A DNA stretch of 64,000 nt from Fistularia commersonii (lineage: Eukaryota; Chordata; Actinopteri; Syngnathiformes; Fistulariidae), in assembly GCA_037954325.1 (NCBI GenBank), contig JBBMNZ010000017.1, positions 8,264,501 to 8,328,500 of the forward strand, read 5' to 3'. Shown here one piece after another: positions 1 to 10,767 of this stretch. The position numbers were made by a program, and so were the translations under genes. The number at the start of each line of letters is the position of its first letter. The stretch's first letter is position 1. A model generated the notes under the pieces. It did no database searches, was not told where the DNA came from, and was given only the letters and a program-made list of their open reading frames with translations.

Positions 1-2767
1 CCCACCAGCTGTATGTGGGCCTGCAGCACCACATTTGCCTTCAGATTACACATAGACACTTTATGAAACCAGTATGCCTTGCTATATTTGCAAGATTGAA
101 TTTTAAAAGCACAGAACATTTCGTACATTTGTATGTTTACTTGCGTTCAAATGGCACTGTTAATTTGTAAAAAAAAAAAAAAATTTAGGAATTTTTAATC
201 CTCATAGTATTTGCTAGTCTGTTTGTTGTATTGTATATCTTCATGTGAGTGCCTGTATTACTTAGAAAACACCTCAAAGTCTGAAAGGGTTTTCATAGAG
301 CTGTTGTCTTCAACAGACACATCTGATTGCTTTGATGAAAGTTAAGAATTTCCAAGTCAACTGGGGCCTGACCTATAAATCAGTTTGTTGATTTTAACGA
401 ACCATCACAGAGATAACAGAGGGCTGTTTATTGCCAATTTACAATGATATGAAAACTGCTCCAGACCATACAAGGTTGAAATCACTGGCGTAGCAATTTT
501 GAAATAATTTCATGATGCATAATGCCCGCACTGCCGATTCCATTATTTACACTTGACTTGTAAAGAAGTGGGACACTGAGTGGACTGAAGAGAACAGACA
601 GGAGTACAGGGAGATACAGAGTAAGGTAAATATAGAGGTAGCAAAGGCAAAACAAAGGGCGCACAATGACTTGTATGGTTGGTTGGACAGTAAGGAGGGA
701 GAGAATGATGTATACAGGTTGGCGAAACAGAGAGATAGAGATGGAAAGGACGTACAACAGGTCTGGGTGATTGAGGATAGAGAGGGAAATGTATTGACAA
801 ATGTTAGAAGAGTGATGGGAAGATGGAAAGAGTACTTTGAAGAGCTGATGAATGTGGAAAAAGAAAGAGAGGCGAGGGTAGAAGAGGTGACTATTGTAGA
901 CCACAGAAGAGATAAGGAAAAGTGAAGTGAGGAAGGCATTGAGGAGGATGAAGAGCAGTTGGTCCTGATGATGTACTTGTGGAGGTGTGGAAGTGTCTAG
1001 GAGTCGCAGCCGTAGAGTTATCTGACTATATTATTCATCTTATCTTAGAGAGATATATTTTAGATATATCTATAGATATATCTAAATCGTAGAGAGTGAG
1101 AGGATACCTGAAGAATGGAGATGAAGAGTAATGGTGCCCAGTTTTAAGAATAAGGGGGATGTGCAGAATTGCGGCAAATATAGCGGAATGAAGTTGATGA
1201 GCCATACAATGATGTTATGGGAAAGAGTATTGCAAACTAGACTGAGAGCAGAAGTCAGCATTTATGAACAGCAATATGGCTTCATGCCTAGAAAGAGTAC
1301 TTCAGATGCAGTATTTGCTTTGAGAATGCTAATAGAGAAGTACAGAGAAGGCCAGAGGGAGTTGCATTGTGTTTTTGTAGACCTAGAAAAAGCATACGAC
1401 AGGGCGCCAAAAGAGAAACTCTGGTATTGTATGAGGAAGTCTGGAGTGGCAGAGAAATATCTTAGACTGGTGCAGGACATGTATGCTACTGAGACAGTGG
1501 TGCGGTGTGCTGTAGTGGTCGCAGAGAAGTTCAAGGTGGAGGTGGGACTCCCATCAGGGATTATCTCTGAGCCCTTCTTGTTCACAATGGTGATGGACAA
1601 GCTGACAGATGAGGTTAGACAGGAATATCCATGGGTCATGATGTTTGCAGATGACATTGTGATCTATAGTGCGAGCAGGGAACAGGTTGAGGAAAATCTA
1701 GAGGTAGAAGTATGCTTTAGAATGGACAGAAATGCAGGTTAGTCACAGCAAGACAGAGTATATGTATGTGAATAAGAGGAACCCTGGTGGAATGGTGAGG
1801 TTACAGGGAGTGGAGATCAAGAAGTTGGAGGATTTCAGGTACTTGAGGTCAACAGTCCTGAGCAGCGGAGAGTGAGGAAAAGAGGTGAAGAGACGTGTTC
1901 AAGCAGGCTGGAATGGGTGGAGATAAGTGTCAGGGGTGCTTTGTGATAGAAATGTATCAGCCAGAATGAAAGGAAAGGTGTACAAGACAGTGGCGAGACC
2001 AGAGATGCTGTATGGCCTAGAAACAGTTACAATGATGAAAAGACAGGACGCAGAGTTAGAGGTCGCAGAGATGAAGATACTAAGGTTCTCTTTGGGAGTG
2101 AACAGGATGATTAGGATCAGGAATGAGTCCATCTGAGATGTTTCGGTCATGTACAAAGGAGGGATAGTAGTTATATTGGTAGACGGATGCTAGAATTGGA
2201 GCTTCCAGGGAGGAGGTCTCAAGGAAGACCAAAGAGAAGATTTATGGACGTAGTGAGAGAGGATATGGAGGTAGTTGGTGTAAGAGAGGAGGATGCAGAG
2301 AATAGGGTTAAATAGGGAAGGTTGACTCACTGTGGCGACCCCTGACGGGAAAAGCTGAAAGGAGAAGAAGAAGACTTGTTTGATATGGACATCGCATCTG
2401 CTTAAAAGCCCCGTCTGTCTCTGTAAAATTTGAACAGTCACTAGCAATTTTGTATGTAGAAAAAGCAGTATGTATATTGTCTCAAACCTCAGTCTGGCGT
2501 TTTGGCACCAGTGTATTAATTTTCAACTAGTGCTGGAAGGATGTTTCAAAAAAAGCTTCCACATAGTGTAGATATTGTTTCCTCCACATTCCAATTTCTA
2601 TTAAACCCACCTCCATGTTTATTTAACACCAAGCCTGTCATCAAAAATTTTGCTAATGTTCAATAAGAATTGCTTTAGCTACACACAGGTTTTGTTTGGA
2701 TTTTTTTTTTTACATTTGCTGAGGCGCCATGTTTAGTTTGATAAGCTTTGTGTTTTTCTTTTTACAG
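1..2767 (+). other. arntl2 intron (5' part of the gene lies outside the window)
   Basis: No exon of the BMAL bHLH or early PAS-A region is recognisable here. The stretch ends in a tract of T bases and the acceptor TTTTTACAG at 2759-2767. Positions 1-555 and 2377-2767 look like plain AT-rich intron. The middle is filled by an RTE retrotransposon fragment. Confidence 0.75.
556..2376 (+). mobile_element. Decayed RTE-clade (BovB/Rex3-like) LINE, ORF2 middle to 3' end
   Basis: Translations at 671-925, 1131-1742 and 1927-2136 match successive parts of an RTE-type reverse transcriptase. They include HCVFVDLEKAYDR, the catalytic FADDIVIYS box around 1645, and the KGKVYKTVARPEMLYGLET segment. The element ends in the fish-RTE 3' terminus (TGGCGACCCCTGACGGGAAAAGC near 2333) and a GAA-rich tail. 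Frame changes and stops at 925-1131 and 1742-1927 break the ORF, and the endonuclease domain is absent, so it is a 5'-truncated dead copy. It has the same orientation as arntl2. An AT-rich perfect palindrome interrupts it at 1059-1086. Confidence 0.88.
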
Positions 2768-5700
2768 GTGGAGCTAATTGGACAGAGCTTGTTTGATTAC
2801 ATTCACCCAAAGGATATGGGAAAAGTGAAAGAGCAGCTATCTGCTTCTGAATTATACCCTCGTGAACGACTAATAGATGCTAAAAGTAAAGCAGATATTT
2901 TAATTGTTTCGGTGTGCGTTTGTGGAAGATAGAGTCTTACGTTTATCTGTCTCATGTACCAGCTGGTCTGCAGGTCCAGGCTGATCTCCCAGTCGGTGCA
3001 GCACGACTGTGTTCGGGTGCCAGGCGCTCTTTCTTCTGCCGCATGAAATGCAACAAAACCTCTGTTAAAGTGGAGGAAAAGGAATTCCAAGCCAGCACCT
3101 CAAAAAAGAAAGGTAGGGATGTTATTCTGCAGGCAGATACATTTGCAAGAGCTATAGATGCAGTCGACAAGTGGTATGTGGTTTGGTTGCATTTATGTTC
3201 AATGTCTACATTTGCCAACAGAGTCACAGAAGTACTGCACGGTCCACTGTACAGGCTACATGCGCAGCTGGCCTTCCAGTCAGCTGGGAGCCGAGGGGGA
3301 GGGGGAGGCAGACAAGCAGGAAAGCTCCCACTTCAGCTGTCTCGTCGCTGTGGGACGCATCCACTCCCACTCATTGCCTCAAGTTAATGGAGAATTCCGA
3401 GTCAAACCCACAGAGTTCATTACACGCTATGCCATGGATGGCAAGTTTACCTTTGTCGATCAAAGGTAAAATTGAGTTTCATTAAGGCCCTGATGTTTCC
3501 TGTCTGGTATTGTCTTTAAGCTTGGTACAGTCACAGCTATCTCTGTTGCAGTTCTGTGAATCATGCAAACTATAGAATAATTCCAGAGAAAAAGTATTTT
3601 GGAAGTATTCTAGATAAAAATGCAAAACTTTTATTTCACAGAGCAACCACCATCCTGGGATATCTTCCTCAAGAATTGCTTGGGACCTCATGCTATGAGT
3701 ACTTCCATCAAGACGACTTGCCTCATTTAGCTGATAGACATCGGAAAGGTAAGATTCTTTTTCAATGTGTGTGATTTGAACCCATCATCAGATACATTGA
3801 GGTCTCCTTCATTTTGGAGGCCATTTGAAGAATATTTTAACTTTCAAGGCAATAAAATATTCGACAGTCACTATTGATCAGTCGCTAATATACCAAATTT
3901 ATAGAATCTGGATGGTTTATGCCATTGTGGTTTTTTTTTTGGTCTTTGTCCTAAACCAAAGATTATTTTGTTATTGGTAGTATTTTTACTTTAAACTCAT
4001 TCCTGAGGAAGTTCTTTGTATATACAGTACAAGTATATGTTTATTGCCTTAAGCTCATCCTCTGTTTCTTTTCCACAGTGCTGAGAAGCAAAGAGAAAAT
4101 AGAGACAAACCGCTACAAGTTTAAAACAAAATATGGGTCCTTTGTCACCCTGCAAAGTCAGTGGTTTAGTTTTGTGAATCCATGGACCAAAGAAGTAGAA
4201 TACATAGTGTCAACAAATACAGTTCTATCGTGAGTGTACGCTTCACGTTTTCTGTTTATTGTGTTTCTGTGTCGGATGTAGCTTTATCAGCTCCTGTTTT
4301 CCTATCTTGTGGCAGGCACGATCATAGTCGAACAAGTCGGTCAGCAAGCAAAACCGATCGATCTGCCAATTCCAAGACTTCAGAGGGTTGGTTGACATGC
4401 AACATCACAACTTTATGGGGACATTATGATGTCCGAAGGGAAGGTGAAGATTTTCTCATAATTGTTAATTTTCTATCTCTTTTTTGAAGAAGATGGCAAG
4501 AAGTCCCTTCCAATCATTCCAGGAATCTCGACTAACCCTGGGACTATGATATATGCCGGAAGCATCGGGACACAGATTGCCAACGAGCTGCTTGATTTTA
4601 ACAGGTCAGAACATCTAAATCCACTTTTAATTGCTCCAGTGTGTTGTTGTCTATTTTCATCATGTTAATGACCTTTTTCCTAATGTTGTTTTAGGAAACT
4701 GATTTTTCAACACCCACAAAAATTACTTCTTTGGATACCGCAACGTGAACACCAAAATAAAGAAACTAATTATTTTAATGTAGTTAATTCTCCTTTTTAG
4801 AGGCCTTTAAATGAAAAAGCTGATAAATCAAGGCTAACTCCATTTTAGGACTTTTTTCTATTCATTTAATTTCATCCAATTTTCTAGTATGCCAACATCT
4901 TAGGAAATGTTCATGTTAAAGTCCCCCATTAATACCAACCTACAATTCTACCCATTCAAACAGTTGAAGCCTTCAATTAATACTATTCTTCTAAAAATTA
5001 ACTTTTTAAGAGGTGCTTAAAAGAAATTCCATTGTGATTGTGGACTAAGTATTCGCTTACCCCTTAAATTGTATTTTCCTTTTTTTTTTTTTTATTTTCA
5101 TCTTAGTGTCTGGACTGATGGACTACAGATGGAAAAGTTCCCTTAGGCTGAAATCTTGCTTCATCATACACTGTGCACTTTTACTGAAGAGGGAGAATAT
5201 TAAAAAACAAAAATTAGCCACCCCCTGCTGGAATTGCCGAGATTGGAACTCAGGGTTTCAACACTTCATCCTTTCCTTTTCTGTCCCACAGTGTTCCTTT
5301 CAATCATAAGGGATTAATGTTGCCACAGGCGCCTCTGCTTTTTGTGCAGATTGATGCTGATCTGAATTATTTTGTTTTACTTTAGAATGAACCCATCACC
5401 TTCCAGTGGGAACGTCAGCCCATTCAATCTACCACAGGACAAGTCTCCTCAAACTCACAATCAAGTAAGCAACAATGTAAGTTTTTGCAAATGCAAAACT
5501 TTTCCTTACCTTTGTAGTAGCAGTCTCTAGTAAGTGGATTTTCCTTATTTGTCCTTTGTTGCTACGCCTTGTTGTTAGTTTGTGAAAGGATTTTTGATCA
5601 AACTCAGATGTAAAATCTGTCTTTTTAGGGCAAGACAATGTATTTAAGCAAATAATTATTTGGATTTTTATAAGTCTTAAAATACTGATCCACAAATGTA

Positions 5701-6586
5701 GATTCTGCATGCAGGTCATTTATTTTCCTTTGACTTGCATGCACAATGTTCTATATTTTCAAAATCACAGTAAAAGGCCATGGGGAAATTGGAAATTAGT
5801 CAACTTTTACTTGCAACTTGCAACTTTACTTACAACTGTGCTTGTAAATATAGTTAGTTGGACAACAATGCAAAGACATCTCCAAACCTGTTGCAATAAA
5901 ACACATTATAAGAGCATCTGCATTCATCTTTTTCATATGCAATAGACATAATTTATTCCTGAATGGACACTATTATATATGGAAATAATGATCAGAAATA
6001 TAATTCACCCTAGTACCTTGTAAACCAACAGAGGCGGAGTGCTTTTACATTAAAGCAAAATCTAAGAGCTTCGCTCTGACTTGATCAATCACTAAGGCTG
6101 ATGATCCCCCACAAGAAATCAGCAAAGCAGCAGTCCAACTGGCCCATGGGGTTGATGTAACAGTGATGAAAGTTTAATCCATTTGTTTAAGAGGGGTGTA
6201 AATTTCTCTCACCATTTTTTCTGCTCACAAGGTGCCAAACGGGGAGGCAGCAGTCATAGAAATGCCAGAAAAGTCCAGCTCAGAGGATGAGCCCCAGGGA
6301 GCTACATTCTCAGGAGGAGAAACACTCATGGGTAATTTCCGCTCCTAAACTTGCAGTTTTACAGTATTGCAGAACTGTTGTATGTCATTTCTCTTCACAT
6401 ACAACTCTCATTAACTTTCCCGACACAGGAGAGACTTCCCAGCTGGACTTGGACAGTGTGGTTGGACCAGGCCTTAGTAGTCTTAGCAACGATGAAGCAG
6501 CCATGGCAGTGATCATGAGCCTCCTGGAGACAGACACAAACTTGAGCGAGGCAGTGGACTTTGAAGAGATGCACTGGTCTTTATAG
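2768..6586 (+). CDS. arntl2: Brain and muscle ARNT-like 2 (bHLH-PAS clock factor), 3' part of gene
   Basis: BMAL2 pairs with CLOCK/NPAS2 in the nucleus and drives E-box genes of the circadian loop. The bHLH and first PAS exons lie before the window; ten coding exons are visible: 2768-2885, 2963-3112, 3222-3465, 3642-3748, 4079-4229, 4316-4386, 4490-4604, 5386-5464 (or to 5476), 6232-6331 and 6429-6586. Reading frame is continuous across every GT-AG junction. Exon one encodes the end of PAS-A (IGQSLFDYIHPKD), followed by the RRSFFCRMKC segment. The PAS-B exons carry KPTEFITR and LGTSCYEYFHQDD, and EVEYIVSTNT ends the PAC region. The last exon encodes the C-terminal transactivation tail (SNDEAAMAVIMSLLE) and stops at TAG 6584-6586. 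The residues KPTEFITR and the divergent linker fit BMAL2 better than BMAL1. The neighbour ppfibp1 also flanks human ARNTL2. Family is certain; the paralogue is very likely. Confidence 0.93.
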
Positions 6587-7560
6587 AATCCCCCTCTTAA
6601 AGTGTGATGCAGTGACACTCAAAAACTTGGTCAGTTTTTAAGAACAAGACAGGAACTGTTTGAATGCTCACTCTGAGTTAGAGCATTCTTTTTCTAAAAG
6701 ACTTTTTTATTTATTACTCACATAAGCTGTTTAGTCTTTGAGTGGCTGTTCTAACAGGTAGTGGGGTGGGCGACAATAAGGGACACCTGCTTTCCCTCCT
6801 CAGAAAGTGCATGTGCCTCTGAAGCCTTACAGCAGTCTGCCTGCCCAGAAATGCTGGTCCTCACTGCATTCATCACATTTACTGACATCTTCTGTTTCAT
6901 TGAAAGAGGGCTCACTAGATGGAAGAACCCATGAACATTGAAAACAGTGACAAGATGTGCAAAACCTCGGGACTCCTGCTATATTTTTTTCACCAGACTT
7001 GAACAGACCGTGGGAGTGATGCAAAAAAAATGCACTGAATTTAATTCTAGTTCTTTATCAGATTTCATTAGGTACTGTATGTATATGAGAAAAATAGGGG
7101 AAGACCTTGTTCCTCTCTGTGACCCCCTCAGGATCCAAACCGTAGGTAGCCAATGTACCACGGCACACCACACTTCCATAACCTCTCACACAGAGATTCG
7201 CCTCGTATCACTTTCTCTTAACTTGTCAGACTCTGAATCTATTCATTAAAAAGAGTCAGTTAGCGTCCTCTCTTGTTTGGACTTGAAGATGGCTTTGTTA
7301 TGAATGCAAACCTTGTGATAAGGCTGTATCATTAAGGAGTTAGTTTGCATGAATACGACATTTACATGTTAGAAAACTTAGAATCTCATCGACATCTTGC
7401 CCCTGATATTGGTTACACTGGACTTAATTTCTATTAGTTCTGGCCATTTTACATCATTTGGCAGTCTGACATAATTTATCTAAATAATTACTTGAAGAAT
7501 ACCCATTTTTAGTTGTGCACAAACAAATGACTAGCGACCTTTAAGAAAAATAAAACTACT
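6587..7560 (+). other. arntl2: arntl2 3' untranslated region
   Basis: This follows the TAG stop at 6584-6586 and contains no coding exon. The first convincing poly(A) signal is AATAAA at 7549-7554, giving a 3' UTR of about 1 kb. The end point is inferred from that signal only; a later site is possible. Confidence 0.5.
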
Positions 7561-8574
7561 TTTAAAGCAAACCATCATTTTAGAAGTGCTCCAATACAGG
7601 TTGGAATCTGTGATATTTTATCAATTCATGTTTAAAGCTGATCTCTGAGTGTTCTGGTTGAAGACATGAAAACTCAGGGAGTAATTGAGACAGCCACCCC
7701 ATGCAGTGACACAATATCTTGTAGCAGTATTTTTTCCTCCCCCAGATAAAAGCTTTTTACATCTTTTCCCCAAATTCTGTATGTTGGAATGTGATGATGG
7801 CTCTATAGTTGTTCACATATGCATTTGTGTTCTCACTTGCTGTCAGTTGTTCAAACTTCCAAATAAGCCATAGCTATTTTTTGATTTTCATTCATGTAAT
7901 ATGCACTGACGGTCTTTCAGAATCATGTTGATGTCAATGTTGCTTGTCTGATGCACACAGCATCATCATGAATACATGTATTAAGGGATTATGCTATGCA
8001 GAGTTATCATTCCGTAAGCTCACAGTTTTCCGGGTATTTGTCACTAGCATATCGTGCTGGTTGAAGAATACATCTGAGCTGTGAAATGACATTTTGGTGA
8101 GTCATTCACATGTATTGACTCTGCTGCCATTTACCTCATCTAGTCCTTGTTTTGCCCATGCTAACAGATGCACATCTCAAATTTTACTAACAGCGATGAC
8201 TTGTTATTTAGAATGGGGATGATACGGGACTGCAGGACTTCTGCCTCACTACAAAGCTGGACAGCAGGTCAATGATTTGCTGCAAATGCAGCAGCCAGAT
8301 GGCCTTATGGGTGACTTTGATTTAAAAAAAAAAAAAAGAACAAATGTAAAAAGATATAACAAATTATGTCAAAATATTGTTTTACAAGATTCAGAAAAAT
8401 TGGAAGTTTAAGCTTTGCAGTTGCCAAACAATAGCATAAAGTATATGTTTCTACAAGATAGATTGAAAGAAATTTCTGTATTTGCCATTAATTATGGAAG
8501 CACTTTGGTTCTCTTATCTCCTGTTTCAAGTTATGAAAGGCTGTCGCTCCAAGATGGTGCAGTCTGAGTTTGAA

Positions 8575-8615
<41 letters not shown>

Positions 8616-10640
8616 GAACGCTTAATGGCGCTTGTGAAAATTGGACAGTTAAAAGGGTGAAGGTGTGAATAGAACCCTACTGATCCTGTTTTTTTTAGAC
8701 TACATACAGTATATTTGGAAGTAAGACATCTATAAATCAGCTGATATCTTTGTATGTCCCAATTAATTTTTTCACAGCACCATACATTTTTGACATTTCA
8801 GCCACTTAAATGTTATCATAATAGAACTGAAATCAACACATTTTACTGTTAAGTAGTTTGCAACAACCAGCTTCATCTGATGTTACCCATTTAACATCAG
8901 ACTAAGTTAGATTCATGCTCGAAATGCCAGATACATGCTACATTTCAGTTGCAAATAAAAATCAGGTTTACCTTATAATCCAGTTTTGGACTTAAAATAA
9001 AATAATTTTCAAATCATGTTAAAATTGCATGTTATACATACATTTGGAAGACCCTGGGTTTTTTATTACATAAAACAACAACAATATCAACATCAGATGT
9101 CATTAAAAGCTCAGCACTAGATGTTCTGACATCAATGTCACAACCTACATTCAAACAGTGATAGTCAACAATTTATTATATGTAACTATTAAGTACATTC
9201 AGTCAAGTACTGCATTTTGGGTATTCATAGTTTCCATTTGATGCTGCTTTGTGCTTCCACCACAATACCCATCCGAAGGAAACATCTGACTTTTTACTCA
9301 ACTACATTTATATTCCAACTCAGAAACATATTGACATGAATTAATGTAATCCTCTGGTTTAGATGATCAATTTTATTTATATTTTCTGAAATGTGATATG
9401 CACTTAGTGGAAAAAAGTGCCAATAAATTTTATTATCTTATAAAATATATTATGCTGTTTTATGAATTTGTCCACAGTATCTGGAATTGGCCTCGCTTGA
9501 TAGAACAACAATGTTAGTGTCTATCCAACTGGGTACATGAGATGTACATTGAAGTGAGAAATTATAATTCTGGATTATTTTGCCTGCATGGAATGTAGTT
9601 ACAACAATATGGTCACATATTAAATATATAATAAAGATATTTAATTTTTCCACAAACATGATCAATCCAACTAATAGCTAACTAATCCTCTTGCTCACTG
9701 ATGCAGTGAATCAGCCAAAAGTTCTTGCTTGAATCACACAGAACCAGTGGATCGATCAGTCGGACTCAGCTGGACTTCGTTCTCCTGCCTGTGTCCAAAG
9801 AGATTTTGATGTTACTGACTGACTGTGGTATAATTTGTACCATGTTTATAAAAGGGATACATTTGGTGTATCATCTTAGACTAACAACATCATGAGTTTG
9901 GTAGTGCCAGGATGGAGAAAGAAATGTACATTGTGACTTCAGTCCCCATGACCTCACCAAATATGCAGAGTTGTGGAGCTGTGCCATAATCACAGGCTTG
10001 TCCAGAAGACAATGGGTTCTTATTCTGTGGCTGCTTGTTTTGTCTTGTTGTTCTGTCATTACACTGTTTAAGTTTCCCCAGAGCAGTGAAACTGCTTAAA
10101 TACTGGCTTGCATTAAGATAATCGATGGACGGAGAACTTGGCAGACATTACGCTTTGACTTTTTGGATGGATTGATTTTGTAGCATTTTATGGTGTTTCT
10201 TGTATTTTCACACTGAGGAAAGCTGGTCCGTGCATGCGCTAATGCTTGCAGTCCCAAATCAGGAGGAAAAAACCCTGACATTTAAGACTCGTTGGAGTTT
10301 GACGTTCTGCTTTCGTCACACGTCTTCTGCCACTATACGTTTACCCTTTGTTATATATAGGGCATTTTAAGGAAGTAATTATAGTATTTTTCTACAGCAT
10401 TATTGCTGCTACTATCATTATAGCTGAGTTGTCTTCCTGGTCTGTTTCTACAAATTGCACTTTTGTGACTAATTCCAGAAATTTGTATCAAAAGTAAATG
10501 ACATTTAGCATTGAATTTAGATTATCAATACCCCACCCCCACCCCCCTACAACCTTATCTTCGCTGACTGAGAAGCAGCAGCCTGCTTGTTAAGTAATTA
10601 AACTCAGGACTGCACCCACTCAGAACCTTCCCTTTGGTTC
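7561..10640. other. Intergenic region between arntl2 and the calcium-sensor gene
   Basis: AT-rich, with no exon or RNA gene that I can support. It contains a (GA)n microsatellite at 8579-8610 and scattered short homopolymers. A TAATCC element (CRX/OTX-type) near 9685 could belong to photoreceptor control of the downstream gene, but such hexamers occur often by chance. Confidence 0.5.
8579..8610. repeat. (GA)16 microsatellite
   Basis: An uninterrupted GA dinucleotide run between arntl2 and the calcium-sensor gene. Confidence 0.95.
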
Positions 10641-10642
10641 CA

Positions 10643-10767
10643 TCCCTGGTGTGATTAGCTTGTAGTAATTTGTCAAATGTGATGAGGCAGTTGTTTGCAC
10701 ATGGCATAAGCTGGGATTTGGTGTGTATAAAGTCAGATTGGACACAGAGCTGTTGCTCTATAATAGA
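10643..10767 (+). promoter_or_regulatory. Candidate core promoter of the GCAP-like gene
   Basis: A TATAAA box at 10726-10731 lies 36 bases before the ATG at 10768. A TGATTAGC element near 10651 matches the CRX/OTX photoreceptor site in reverse orientation. A TATA box this close to the start codon would leave a 5' leader of only about 10 bases, so transcription may start elsewhere. This is motif evidence only. Confidence 0.35.

Noticed and set aside
1131..1742. Host gene with reverse-transcriptase domain
   Set aside because: Frame is interrupted on both sides and the sequence is a typical fish RTE element in an intron.
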